A DNA stretch of 64,000 nt, from assembly GCA_039028895.1 (NCBI GenBank), contig JBCCHF010000031.1:18321-82320 (forward strand), in the 5' to 3' direction. The translations under genes were made by a program, and so were the position numbers. Numbering within the stretch: position 1 is the stretch's first letter; the number at the start of each line of letters is the position of its first letter. Origin of the DNA: JAHDCJ01 sp039028895. GTDB lineage: Bacteria > Bacteroidota > Bacteroidia > Chitinophagales > Saprospiraceae. Positions 37,899 to 47,427 of this stretch are shown here, piece by piece. A model generated the notes under the pieces. It was not told the DNA's origin and did no database searches. It saw only the letters and a list, made by a program, of their open reading frames with translations.

Positions 37899-38780
37899 TT
37901 ACTTTTTAGGAGGCCATAATAAAATGGCTGAGGTCTTTTTCATATGCTCTGCATAGCCGGGTCTTCTTTCCACCGAACGCTTGTCTAGGGCAGGTACGCT
38001 ATACAGAACGAACAGCAGGGTAATAGATAACATGCCGGATCCCATCCAATGCCAACCCGCTGGATTGATGGCAAGTCCAAACAAGTATAGACCGAGCCAG
38101 AAGGTTAATTCTCCAAGGTAATTAGGATGTCGGGAATACTTCCACAAGCCTGTATTCAAAATCGCACCTTTCTCCGGTTTGCTCAACCTGAAATTTCTCA
38201 ATTGGTTGTCAGAAATCCCCTCCAAAAGGATACCGGTAGCAGTAACAACTGCTGCCAGGATATCAAGCCAATTCAAGGGTGCCGAGCCAGAAGTTAATGC
38301 CGGGAAAAGCGGCAAACACCCAAGAAATACAAGCACAGTCGGAAACAAATGGATACCAGAGAAACTGACCCACCAATACATACCGCCAGTTTTTTGCTGC
38401 AGGTCGATATAACGCCAATCCTGGTGATCAAGGCCTGTCCATCCACGCAACCAGTTGTAGGTCAGACGCAATCCATAAGCCGAAACCAGGGCCAGGATTA
38501 GAATGGTACGAATGCTGTTTACATCTTCGGCTGCAAAGAAACAAGCCAGAAAGACAGCAATCACAATCGGACCAAGACTCCAGTAGGGATCATAAAAGCT
38601 TGAATTATTATAAGAAATGCTAAAAAGGAATATAACGACAGTAGCTGCAACATCTGCAATGAAAAATCTGAGGATGAGGTGCTGATCTGCCAACAAATAG
38701 CCGGTAACTGCTGCTACGGCAATAGCTAGTACATAGGCAATAGTTACGATGACTACGCTTTTGGTTTTGGATTTACTCAT
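37899..38780 (-). CDS. DUF1295-family membrane protein (steroid-reductase/isoprenylcysteine methyltransferase-like)
   Basis: A 293-residue protein with about seven membrane helices. The C-terminal signature GLWKYSRHPNYLGELTFWLGL is shared by the DUF1295, 3-oxo-5-alpha-steroid 4-dehydrogenase and isoprenylcysteine methyltransferase groups, where it binds a cofactor. The start at 38780 overlaps the stop of the upstream esterase by 4 nt (ATGA). The longer frame to 38804 is less likely. Substrate unknown; a lipid-modifying role would fit its neighbours, a GDSL esterase and a sphingomyelinase-like protein. Confidence 0.88.
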   Translation of the reverse strand: MSKSKTKSVVIVTIAYVLAIAVAAVTGYLLADQHLILRFFIADVAATVVIFLFSISYNNSSFYDPYWSLGPIVIAVFLACFFAAEDVNSIRTILILALVSAYGLRLTYNWLRGWTGLDHQDWRYIDLQQKTGGMYWWVSFSGIHLFPTVLVFLGCLPLFPALTSGSAPLNWLDILAAVVTATGILLEGISDNQLRNFRLSKPEKGAILNTGLWKYSRHPNYLGELTFWLGLYLFGLAINPAGWHWMGSGMLSITLLFVLYSVPALDKRSVERRPGYAEHMKKTSAILLWPPKK

Positions 38781-39487
38781 AGTATTGGTTTTAAAACTTT
38801 CCAAACATTATCTGCAAGAATCTGGTGACCTTCGGCCGTTGGATGAATTCCATCTGGTAAATTGAGGTCGGGTAACCCAGCCACACCTTCCAGCAGGAAA
38901 GGCAGCAAAGTCACATTTTTCTCTTCTGCCAGTGCCGGAAACACCTTCCTGAATGCTTCAGTGTAATCCTCCCCCATATTAGGTGGAGATTCCATGGCAG
39001 CTAAAATAATCTTACAATCTGGGTATTTTGATTTTACTTTATCGATGATCTGTCCGAGGTTATCCTTCATCTGGGGTGGCATTAAACCGCGCAAACCGTC
39101 GTTGCCACCAAGCTCCAATACAAACACATCGACCTGTTGCCTAAGCATCCAATCAACGCGCTGCAATCCTCCCGCAGAGGTCTCTCCGCTATTTCCTGCT
39201 GCCACTACCTTGTAATCTAACGACAATGAATCGATGGTCCCTTGAATTATGGCCGGAAATGCCTGGTCTGGATCGAGGCCATATCCTGCGGTAATACTGT
39301 TTCCAAAGAACATGATAGTGCGTGAAGCGTTGTTTGTCGAAACATTTTCCTCGTTAGAAACGTTCTCGTTACTTTGTGGCGCTTTTTGGTTTTCTGTGTT
39401 TGAACAGCTTGAGAATGAAAAAATAATAGTAGTAAGCACTGTTAGAAATAATATCTTTTTTGAACCATTTAAAGCATATGAGGACAT
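38777..39487 (-). CDS. SGNH/GDSL arylesterase-like lipoprotein (TesA-like)
   Basis: A 236-residue lipoprotein esterase. The signal from MSSYALNGSKKILF ends at a lipobox FSFSSC28. SGNH blocks: FGNSITAGYGL (block I, with Asn where GDSL has Asp), the block II Gly in AAGNSGE, GGNDGLRG (block III) and DGIHPTAEGH (block V, Asp-His pair). It is close to TesA-type lysophospholipase/arylesterase. It is divergent from an ABC-transporter pair resembling YbbA-YbbP, the same arrangement as tesA-ybbA-ybbP in enterobacteria. The frame opens earlier (39529), but that segment is an in-frame copy of the start region made by a DNA repeat. Confidence 0.9.
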   Translation of the reverse strand: MSSYALNGSKKILFLTVLTTIIFSFSSCSNTENQKAPQSNENVSNEENVSTNNASRTIMFFGNSITAGYGLDPDQAFPAIIQGTIDSLSLDYKVVAAGNSGETSAGGLQRVDWMLRQQVDVFVLELGGNDGLRGLMPPQMKDNLGQIIDKVKSKYPDCKIILAAMESPPNMGEDYTEAFRKVFPALAEEKNVTLLPFLLEGVAGLPDLNLPDGIHPTAEGHQILADNVWKVLKPIL

Positions 39488-39535
39488 ATAAGGATGTTTT
39501 GTTGAGCCATTTTTGGCATATAAGGACATATGAGG
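39461..39535. repeat. Tandem 33-bp imperfect repeat, period 42 bp, at the start of the esterase gene
   Basis: Units at 39461-39493 and 39503-39535 match at 27 of 33 positions. On the minus strand each contains an ATG followed by codons reading MSxYAxNGS, so the gene has two in-frame candidate starts. The sequence style (GACATATAAGG) suggests a short interspersed intergenic repeat that has spread into the coding start. Confidence 0.7.
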
Positions 39536-39570
39536 GGAATATTTTTGACTTGTGAAGGTAAAATTTAATT

Positions 39571-40257
39571 ATGAATACGATACTTAAAGTTACTGATCTT
39601 ACCAAGACCTACACCTCTGGCAATAAAAGCCTAACAGTTTTGGACAAAGTTAGTTTTGAAATAAATGAAGGGGATACCTTCTCAATCGTTGGGCCATCAG
39701 GTAGTGGAAAAACTACTTTGTTAGGTTTATGTGCTGGATTGGATCGAGCATCTGATGGTAGTGTTGAACTAAATGGTATTAAGCTTGACCAACTATCTGA
39801 AGATGAGAGGGCGAAGGTAAGGAACGATTACGTTGGATTTATCTTTCAAAGCTTCCAACTCATTCCAACGCTGACTGCTCTGGAAAATGTAATGGTTCCA
39901 CTGGAACTCCGTAAAGCCAGTAACGTTCGTAAAACAGCATTGGACTGGCTGGAGCGGGTTGGTTTGGGAGACAGGCACCACCACTACCCTTCTCAGCTTT
40001 CGGGCGGCGAACAGCAACGGGTATCAATGGCTAGAGCTTTCTCTAACCGCCCAAAAATTTTGTTTGCGGATGAACCCACAGGTAATCTTGATGAAGATAC
40101 GAGTGCCATCGTCCAGGAATTACTCTTTGATCTGAATAAGGAGAACGGTACGACATTGGTGTTAGTGACACACGACCTTGACCTGGCTGCAAAGACTCAG
40201 CGAATTGTTAGGATAAAAGGAGGAAGGTTGGTTAGTGATACGGCAGTAGTTGGTTGA
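39571..40257 (+). CDS. ABC transporter ATP-binding protein (YbbA/LolD type)
   Basis: A 228-residue ATPase of the MacB/LolD/YbbA class. Walker A GPSGSGKTT, Q-loop FIFQSFQLIP, signature LSGGEQQRVSMARAF, Walker B LFADEPTGNLD and the H-loop VTHDLD are all intact. The 840-residue permease gene follows 52 nt later. Divergence from the TesA-like esterase supports a YbbA-like assignment. YbbA-YbbP complexes are thought to act on hydrophobic compounds or lipids at the inner membrane; the substrate here is inferred only from context. Confidence 0.95.
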   Translation: MNTILKVTDLTKTYTSGNKSLTVLDKVSFEINEGDTFSIVGPSGSGKTTLLGLCAGLDRASDGSVELNGIKLDQLSEDERAKVRNDYVGFIFQSFQLIPTLTALENVMVPLELRKASNVRKTALDWLERVGLGDRHHHYPSQLSGGEQQRVSMARAFSNRPKILFADEPTGNLDEDTSAIVQELLFDLNKENGTTLVLVTHDLDLAAKTQRIVRIKGGRLVSDTAVVG

Positions 40258-40309
40258 TTGTTGTCGGTTTGTAAATAAATAACTCTGAATATTTAACTCA
40301 GCATATACA

Positions 40310-42832
40310 ATGTTTTGGCTTTTAAAAATGGCATGGCGTGATAGCCGGAAGAATTTGGACAGATTGGCCCTGTTTACCGGCTCTATTGTTCTGGGGATTG
40401 CGGCGTTGGTTGCAATCAATTCCTTTGGGGATAATCTAAAAGGAGACATTGATAACCAGGCTAAATCACTGCTGGGAGCTGATCTGATGATCTCTTCTTC
40501 CAAGAAACCGATTGAGGAGTTGATCCATATTACCGATTCTTTGAATGCGCTTGGGAACAGTGCCCGTGAAATCAGTTTCGCCTCAATGGTTTTGTTCCCT
40601 GAAAATGATGGAACGCGGTTAGTCAATGTCAAAGCACTTGAAGGTGATTTTCCATTTTACGGAACAATGAGCACTGTACCTGAAGCTGCAGCCAAAAGCT
40701 TCAGGTCTAAACAAGCGGCATTGGTCGACAAAGCAGTGATGATCGACTTTGGAGCAGAAGTGGGTGATTCGATAAAAGTTGGTAAACAGAAATTTGTTAT
40801 TGAGGGTCAGTTGAATTCGGTTCCTGGTCAATCTGATGCCCAGATGGGAGTTGTGCCATCAGTTTACATTCCTCTGGCATATCTTGAATCAAGTGGCCTG
40901 GTACAAAAAGGCAGCAGGGTATTGTACAAATATTACTATGTTTTTGACGATCCTGAAATTATGCCTGCTCTGGATGAGAACCTCCAACCCAGGTTACGCA
41001 AGCTTTCAGTACGGTATGAAAACGTAGAAGAGCGGAAAGAAGATGTCAGTGAAGCGTTCATTTTTATGACACGTTTTCTCAACCTGGTCAGCTTCGTTGC
41101 CCTTTTACTGGGTTGTATCGGTGTGGCTAGTGCTGTACACATATATATCAAGGATAAAATTCAGACAGTGGCCATTCTAAGATGCCTTGGCGTTAAAGGC
41201 AACCAGGCATTGGCGATCTTCCTTATTCAAATTCTGGGGATGGGGCTTATGGGGGCCATAGTGGGAGCATTCGTGGGCACTTTTGTTCAAACCGTCTTAC
41301 CTGCAGTCATTGGTGATTTCATTCCTTTCGAGGTCAATATGACGATTAGCTGGCCTTCTATTTTTGAGGGTATCTTTCTTGGTGTGATTATCGCATTATT
41401 GTTTGCCCTGATCCCTTTGCTTGGCATTCGTCAGATCTCACCTTTAAGGACGTTACGTGTTGTCGATGATCAGAAAAGAAATGATCCATTGAGATGGGTG
41501 GTTTATGGGTTAATTGCCTTGTTCATTTACACCTTTTCCTACATGCAACTGAATGGACCGTTGGAGGCCTTGTTCTTTAGCCTTTTTATCGGCTTTTCTT
41601 TCCTTTTGCTAACTACTGTCGCAAAAGTTATCATGTGGCTTGTCAGGAAATATTTCCCGGTAAAATGGAATTTTCTTTGGCGTCAAAGCCTGGCCAATCT
41701 CTACAGGCCCAATAACCAAACGCTTATTCTTATAATTTCCATAGGATTGGGAACGGCTTTGATCACTACTTTATTTGTCATTCGCGGATTATTGCTCAGC
41801 CAGGTTCAGGTGGCCCAGATTGGCGATCTGCCTAATATGATCGTGTTTGATGTACAGACACCACAAAAAGACGAGCTCGCTGAATTAACCCGCCAATATG
41901 AGTTACCAGTAATGCAGGAAGTGTCAATTGTCAATATGAAAGTCGCTTCTATCAATGGCAAAACCAGAGAAGAAATAGAAAAAGACAGTGTTAATCGGCC
42001 TCCTCGATGGGCGTTCAACAGGGAAAACAGGGTCACTTATCGATCTGAATTGACCGAATCGGAAGCCATTATTGATGGAGAATGGATAGGAAAAGTCCAG
42101 GATGAAAACCAGCCCATTCCTATTTCTCTTGAGGATGATTATGCAGACGCCATGAATGTTGGCGTTGGTGACAAGATTGTTTTCGATATTCAGGGTGCTA
42201 TGGTCGAAACAGAAGTCAAAAGTCTCCGATCAATAACCTGGAACCGCATTGAGACTAATTTCTTTGTTCTTTTTCCAACGGGGATACTAGAAAATGCACC
42301 ACAATTTCATGTTTTAGTAACCCGGACAGACTCTACCGAACAAGCCGTTCAATACCAAAAAGCAGTTGTCAAGGCATTTCCCAATGTGTCTGTAGTCGAT
42401 CTGACATTAATCCTGACCACGCTTGACGATTTGTTGGGTAAGATTTCATTTGTCATAACTTTTATGGCGCTGTTCAGCATTTTCACCGGGTTGCTGGTTT
42501 TGATTGGCTCCGTAATTCTAAGTAAATACCAAAGAATCCGTGAATCCGTCTTATTGCGAACATTGGGTGCTGGGCGACGGCAAATTCTTGTAATTACAGC
42601 GCTGGAATACACCTTCCTGGGCACAATCGCCGCTGCGACAGGGATCTTTTTGGCGCTAATGGCCAGTTGGGCTTTGGCTTATTTTAGTTTCGAAACCACC
42701 TTTGTGCCGCCCATTTTACCAATTATCGGGATTTTGATCATTATAATTATTGTAACCGTTTTGATTGGTCTTTCAAACTCGAGGAGCATTTTATCAAGGC
42801 CACCATTGGAAGTCCTGAGAGCAGAAGTTTAA
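40310..42832 (+). CDS. ABC transporter permease with two FtsX domains (YbbP-like)
   Basis: An 840-residue permease of the MacB/FtsX superfamily. A first membrane helix near the N-terminus is followed by a large periplasmic MacB-like domain (about 45-245). Three helices of the first FtsX domain follow (about 255-380), then two more helices (about 395-440). A second core begins near 465, with another extracytoplasmic domain and three C-terminal helices (about 705-830). The ten-helix duplicated layout is that of YbbP rather than MacB or LolC. It is paired with the upstream ATPase. Confidence 0.92.
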   Translation: MFWLLKMAWRDSRKNLDRLALFTGSIVLGIAALVAINSFGDNLKGDIDNQAKSLLGADLMISSSKKPIEELIHITDSLNALGNSAREISFASMVLFPENDGTRLVNVKALEGDFPFYGTMSTVPEAAAKSFRSKQAALVDKAVMIDFGAEVGDSIKVGKQKFVIEGQLNSVPGQSDAQMGVVPSVYIPLAYLESSGLVQKGSRVLYKYYYVFDDPEIMPALDENLQPRLRKLSVRYENVEERKEDVSEAFIFMTRFLNLVSFVALLLGCIGVASAVHIYIKDKIQTVAILRCLGVKGNQALAIFLIQILGMGLMGAIVGAFVGTFVQTVLPAVIGDFIPFEVNMTISWPSIFEGIFLGVIIALLFALIPLLGIRQISPLRTLRVVDDQKRNDPLRWVVYGLIALFIYTFSYMQLNGPLEALFFSLFIGFSFLLLTTVAKVIMWLVRKYFPVKWNFLWRQSLANLYRPNNQTLILIISIGLGTALITTLFVIRGLLLSQVQVAQIGDLPNMIVFDVQTPQKDELAELTRQYELPVMQEVSIVNMKVASINGKTREEIEKDSVNRPPRWAFNRENRVTYRSELTESEAIIDGEWIGKVQDENQPIPISLEDDYADAMNVGVGDKIVFDIQGAMVETEVKSLRSITWNRIETNFFVLFPTGILENAPQFHVLVTRTDSTEQAVQYQKAVVKAFPNVSVVDLTLILTTLDDLLGKISFVITFMALFSIFTGLLVLIGSVILSKYQRIRESVLLRTLGAGRRQILVITALEYTFLGTIAAATGIFLALMASWALAYFSFETTFVPPILPIIGILIIIIIVTVLIGLSNSRSILSRPPLEVLRAEV

Positions 42833-42965
42833 AGCTGCCCATCCTGTTTCTGCCCTAAATTGTCATCGAATTATCAGAAAAACTGATTTGATATACTAAA
42901 GGTATCCCTCCGCCGTTTAGTGTGGAGAATTTGTTTAAATCCCCAAATCAAAACTTCTGATACCT

Positions 42966-43829
42966 ATGAGTTCGAAATTGGTCAATTTAGTCCTGTTTGT
43001 TCTAATCCTCTGTCCATCAATGATTTTCGGCCAACGGATGTCCCTCAAGGAAGCGGTAGAAAAAGATATTGTGAATGTAGAGATCACCGATAATGGCAAG
43101 TCTCAGGGTGAAAAGAACATTTCTTTCACTATCAATAATATGACCCGCGAACCAGTTGATCTACTGCTCAATGCAGGTATGCTTGTAGATCCGGTCAACC
43201 CTGATCTACAGGATCATGTAATTACGCAAAGCATGCTGGTTTCTCTGGAACCTCTTGAAAAAGCTACATACGACGCTTATGGTATGTGTACTCAAGGTTC
43301 AAAGGGAGGACCAAAAGAAGGTGACCAGTATATTATCGGAGGTCCGATAAGTGAAGAACTGGCCAAAGTTGTAAAACTCATTGAACGTAATAGTTACCAG
43401 GACGGAACAGGTCAAAATGCAGTATGGGCCATTACTGACCGGGCAAATATTGCAGGTATTTATGATGAAAGCGACCCGGCGAGATCGAAGGCATTGGCCG
43501 AATTTGTGGCTGATGTAAGAGGAGAAGACGTGCCATGGTACAATGTCGTTTACGAAGAGCATGAATCAGATGAGCGGATGTTTACTGGCGATGTTGCCCG
43601 TCTTGATGCTATTTTCAGATACTCCCTCATTGCAACATCCAAGATCACTTTCGGGATTTATCATCCGAATGGTGAGCCACTACAGGTCTATTTTGAAGAC
43701 AGGGTCAGGCCAAAAGGCAATCATAGGTTGAAATTCACTTTTGAAGCTACCGGAATCAAGCACGGCACTTACCACGTAAAGCTGTTTTCTGAAGGTGTAC
43801 TCATAGAAGATCGCCCGGTAGAACTTTAG
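42966..43829 (+). CDS. Exported protein of unknown function
   Basis: A 287-residue protein with a signal peptide (MSSKLVNLVLFVLILCPSMIFGQ). The N-terminal part is strand-rich (SFTINNMTREPVDLLLNAGML), like an immunoglobulin-type domain. The middle is helical (SEELAKVVKLIERNSYQDG) and contains NAVWAITDRANIAGI. The C-terminal part returns to beta strands (FGIYHPNGEPLQVYFEDR). I do not recognise the family. It stands between the YbbP-like gene and dinB, each with a spacer, so it is probably transcribed alone. Confidence 0.72.
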   Translation: MSSKLVNLVLFVLILCPSMIFGQRMSLKEAVEKDIVNVEITDNGKSQGEKNISFTINNMTREPVDLLLNAGMLVDPVNPDLQDHVITQSMLVSLEPLEKATYDAYGMCTQGSKGGPKEGDQYIIGGPISEELAKVVKLIERNSYQDGTGQNAVWAITDRANIAGIYDESDPARSKALAEFVADVRGEDVPWYNVVYEEHESDERMFTGDVARLDAIFRYSLIATSKITFGIYHPNGEPLQVYFEDRVRPKGNHRLKFTFEATGIKHGTYHVKLFSEGVLIEDRPVEL

Positions 43830-43899
43830 GAAACCACCCATTCCGGTAACGGGAAAGACCAACATTTATATTCCGAATTCCTTATTTTTGAAATTGAAA

Positions 43900-44994
43900 A
43901 TGAAGGAAATTCGCCACAGGAAAATCATCCACATTGACATGGATGCCTTTTTTGCATCTGTTGAGCAAAGAGATAACCCCGAACTCAAAGGAAAACCTGT
44001 CGCCGTAGGCGGGTCATCGCAAAGAGGTGTTGTGGCTGCCGCAAGTTACGAAGCCAGGAAATATGGCGTTCGCTCAGCCATGCCATCTGTAGTCGCACTG
44101 CGAAAATGCCCCAGTCTTATATTTGTAAAGCCCCGTTTCGATCAATACGCCAAAGTTTCCCGGCAAATCAGGGAAATCTTTTTCGAATATACCGATCTCG
44201 TTGAACCATTGTCTCTTGACGAAGCATATCTTGATGTTACAGTAAACAAAAAGAGCCTAAACTCAGGCACTCTCATCGCCGAAGAAATCAGAAAAAGGAT
44301 CAGGACAGAAACCAACCTGACCGCATCAGCCGGGGTTTCGATCAATAAGTTTGTAGCTAAAGTGGCATCTGATGTCAATAAACCCAACGGTATTAAAGTC
44401 ATCACACCCGAAGAAGTAGTACCTTTCCTCGAAAGCCTGGCCATTGAAAAGTTTCATGGAATAGGTAAAGTCACCGCCAAGAAAATGCGGAATATGAATA
44501 TTAAAACAGGTGCTGATCTCAAAAAACTGACTGAGCTGCAACTGTTACAATATTTTGGGAAAGTTGGCCGATTTTACTATAAATTGGTCCGAGGAGAAGA
44601 TAACCGACCAGTTGAACCCAATCGGCAACGAAAGTCGATCGGCGTAGAGCGCACCTTCACACAGGACCTGAACGGCTTAACTGAAATGATCAGTAAGCTG
44701 GAAAATATTGCTGATGAACTGAAAAGGAGAATGGACAAAGGCAAAAACTATGGTCGAACCGTTTCTCTGAAGATCAGGTACTCCGATTTTTCTCTTGCCA
44801 CAAGAAGCAAGACCTCCCAGAGAGAAATCACGAAAAAAGAGGAGATTATGTCAATCTGTAAAGAATTATTAAAAGACAATATCGAGACTGGGCAGGAAGT
44901 TCGTCTGCTTGGCATCTATATCTCAAATCTTCAAAAGGAAATTAGTTTTATCCCAGGAAAGCAATTGGAGTTTGAGTTTCAATATTTGGAATAG
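43900..44994 (+). CDS. dinB: DNA polymerase IV (Y family)
   Basis: A 364-residue translesion DNA polymerase. Catalytic palm motifs HIDMDAFFASVEQRD and SLDEAYLDVT supply the metal-binding acids. HhH-like IEKFHGIGKVTAKKM and the little-finger domain with RKSIGVERTFTQD follow. The C-terminus ends with ISFIPGKQLEFEF, near a beta-clamp-binding type sequence (QLEFEF). The ATG at 43900 is preferred to TTG 43888, because a -7 box TATTTTTG (43883-43890) predicts a transcript starting only a few bases before it, so the mRNA may be nearly leaderless. The 3' end overlaps the convergent gene by 16 bp. Confidence 0.95.
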   Translation: MKEIRHRKIIHIDMDAFFASVEQRDNPELKGKPVAVGGSSQRGVVAAASYEARKYGVRSAMPSVVALRKCPSLIFVKPRFDQYAKVSRQIREIFFEYTDLVEPLSLDEAYLDVTVNKKSLNSGTLIAEEIRKRIRTETNLTASAGVSINKFVAKVASDVNKPNGIKVITPEEVVPFLESLAIEKFHGIGKVTAKKMRNMNIKTGADLKKLTELQLLQYFGKVGRFYYKLVRGEDNRPVEPNRQRKSIGVERTFTQDLNGLTEMISKLENIADELKRRMDKGKNYGRTVSLKIRYSDFSLATRSKTSQREITKKEEIMSICKELLKDNIETGQEVRLLGIYISNLQKEISFIPGKQLEFEFQYLE

Positions 44995-46463
44995 GTCCTT
45001 GTTTTTTGGTTAATTTTATTTTTGAACCACTCATCAAACCTGATAATTTCATAGCCTTCCGGGTTCCAATAAAAATCGCCTTCACCATTTTCGAGTAACC
45101 CCAGCTTATCCCTGGCGGATTCATTGGTTTTAGTATAATTTCCGCCATTACTTATTAAAGCTCTTAACACCTGTCGGATAACCCTTACCCTGGAATTCTT
45201 TTCGGTCTTGTTTCTGCTAAACAAATGGCTAAGGCTGCTCAATTGATAATCAAGACGGTCATATTCATTATCATCTGCAGTAATCATTAATTCAAGGATC
45301 TTAAAACCGAAAAGCCAACCTGATCGGTCTTTTAGCAAAGCGTTATTTTGTCTCACAAGCGAAGCTGCTCGATCAACATTTCCTTCAAGGTATTCAAGAT
45401 TGGCCTCATAAAACGCCCATTTTGCTTTTACGAGGTTATTACGTTTGATTTGTTTGTGATTATGAGCCCTGAGCGCCAGTTCTCTGGCTTCCTGATAATC
45501 GCCATTTCTTAGATAAGCAAAGAATAAGGACTCCATTGCCCTAAGTTCGTTCATAAGGCCATTATGAAATTTTTCAACCCCTTTTTTGGCGTATCGGATA
45601 GCATCTTCATAATTACCCAAACGCAGGTTCACCCCCGCCATAACCATGTTTACCCCTGCCACGTTTACTCTTGAGCTTTTATAGATTTTTTCATTCTCAA
45701 CAATATTCAGAAGCTTTTTGGCGAATTCAAGGGCCTCTTCGAAATCACGATTTTTCATATCATGATCGACCTTCAAGTAATAATACTGGAAGGTAAATGT
45801 AACCGATGAACCATCATCGTGCATTTCCTCTAGATTTTTGAGGGCTTTGGTATTGTATTCGAAATATTCGCTTTCCTTATTTGTGAAAAATTGGTTGGGC
45901 AACCGCAACATAAAATTGTACTCTCTTACTTTCAGAAGTTTGCGGTACTCCCGAATGTAATAGTCCATATCATTATTATAAAATTTGAACGACTTGATCC
46001 CTTTCCGGTACCCGACACTTGTTCTGAGCAGGTTCTTTATTTTCAATACCTCAGAAAAAATTTCAAAATCTTTTGCTACGTCCAGAGCCTTGTTTAGCAG
46101 TTTATCAGCTTCATCATATATACCCCGCGACAGCAATAATTCTCCTTGTAGTGTCCACTTGGCAACATTCATCTCAATTTGGGAAATCTTATTAGAAAAA
46201 TGCTTTGAAGCATCCTGCATAAGGAGAAAATCAAGGATGTCTTTTTTAAGTCTGCTTTTTATATGAGAAAAGGCCGAATTAGGCTGAACCCCGTACAGTA
46301 TCTTGCTTGCAGCCTCATTCGTTTCAGCTCGGTTGGATGCTACAAGCTCAAAAAGCTTTAGTCTTTTCTTGTCTTCACCATTAGGTTGTATATCATAAAA
46401 TTTCCTAATGAGTCTTTTTTCACTTGGTTTAAGTGCATTTACCAACTGTTTTAATGTTTCCAT
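44979..46463 (-). CDS. Helical-repeat (TPR-like) cytoplasmic protein of unknown function
   Basis: A 494-residue soluble, almost wholly helical protein. The N-terminus LVNALKPSEKRLIRKFYD is a compact domain. Repeats resembling TPR units follow (LLLSRGIYDEADKLLNKALDVA; MAGVNLRLGNYEDAIRYAKKGV; AYLRNGDYQEARELALRAHNH). It has no signal peptide. The last codons overlap dinB by 16 bp on the other strand. A perfect 11-bp inverted repeat lies 26-55 nt before its ATG, suggesting leader-level or operator control. Confidence 0.78.
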   Translation of the reverse strand: METLKQLVNALKPSEKRLIRKFYDIQPNGEDKKRLKLFELVASNRAETNEAASKILYGVQPNSAFSHIKSRLKKDILDFLLMQDASKHFSNKISQIEMNVAKWTLQGELLLSRGIYDEADKLLNKALDVAKDFEIFSEVLKIKNLLRTSVGYRKGIKSFKFYNNDMDYYIREYRKLLKVREYNFMLRLPNQFFTNKESEYFEYNTKALKNLEEMHDDGSSVTFTFQYYYLKVDHDMKNRDFEEALEFAKKLLNIVENEKIYKSSRVNVAGVNMVMAGVNLRLGNYEDAIRYAKKGVEKFHNGLMNELRAMESLFFAYLRNGDYQEARELALRAHNHKQIKRNNLVKAKWAFYEANLEYLEGNVDRAASLVRQNNALLKDRSGWLFGFKILELMITADDNEYDRLDYQLSSLSHLFSRNKTEKNSRVRVIRQVLRALISNGGNYTKTNESARDKLGLLENGEGDFYWNPEGYEIIRFDEWFKNKINQKTRTYSKY

Positions 46464-46488
46464 GCTTCTTTTTTAGTAAAAAACGACC

Positions 46489-46518
46489 ATAAAACAAGAT
46501 TTAACACTCTTGTTTTAT
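46489..46518 (-). promoter_or_regulatory. Perfect 11-bp hairpin in the leader of the helical-repeat gene
   Basis: ATAAAACAAGA (46489-46499) and TCTTGTTTTAT (46508-46518) are exact complements with an 8-nt loop. On the minus strand it lies just before a T-rich stretch and the start codon, so it could be an operator or an attenuator-like structure. Confidence 0.5.
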
Positions 46519-47130
46519 AGAAAAATTCCGAAAGTTTGTGTCAAAATGCCTTAACAAAAAAAAGCATATTTCACTCAAAATCAATTAATTAAAAAAAAAT
46601 AACTTGTAAAAACCAGATCAATTCTACCTGAAAGATAAGTTGCGTTCAAAGCTAAATGCCCTAATATTTGTATTGAGAATAAAAATAATACATGTTGGTC
46701 TTGGAGTTTCTGTGTCAAATATAGCACTTTTTCTTGACACGGAGGTAGCTGATTATTAGCCAGTTAAAAGAAACCGAATAAAAAAATCAGCCTCAAAAAC
46801 CTACCAAAACTGTAATTGTAAGAGTTGAATTATAATAGCATCTTTGAAATAATTCATCAACGCACTAAAATTTACGATTATGTTTTTGCTCCAGGATCTC
46901 TTCCGTGCCCTTGGTTTTGAAAAGTTTTTATGGGATGACACCGAAAAACAATAATTAAACCGAAGAACGAAAAGAGAAATTTCAACAATCTTTTGAAGGC
47001 AGAAACGACCTGATCCACACGGCCTAATTCTGTCTTTGAATATGCTGGCTAAACAAATTCCACCAATTTTATTGGTTTGGCAATTGTATTTTATTGGCAT
47101 TTTCCACAATTCTGTGTCAATTTACATACA

Positions 47131-47142
47131 GGTGTGCACACC
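47131..47142. repeat. Perfect 12-bp palindrome
   Basis: GGTGTGCACACC is its own reverse complement. It stands in the gene-free region, 11 bases after one GTGTCAA heptamer; a dimeric regulator site is possible. Confidence 0.45.
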
Positions 47143-47427
47143 ATAAGATCGTGAATACTAGAGACTTGTACCTCCCCTAGTACAAGATTCCCTGTCAATA
47201 AGTATATAAATCTTTCATTGCAGCTCTGAAAGCATTGCTGCATTTTTGTATTAGAGCTCAGGAATATTACTGTCTGCTAACCCAAATTACAGTCGTCCAA
47301 TTTTATTCTATGAGTTTAAATCTTCAGTGTCGTAATTTTTAGCCTTTTTATTGACACTGATATTATTCTTGCAATTGCACAAGTGAGTAAGTGTTTTGTA
47401 AGAAAGCATGTTAAATGTTTCCTCCGG

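Noticed and set aside
46801..47109. 102-codon frame on the minus strand in the gene-free region
   Set aside because: Its composition is odd (rich in Lys, Cys, Phe), it has no ribosome-binding site or family pattern, and it overlaps repeated DNA motifs.
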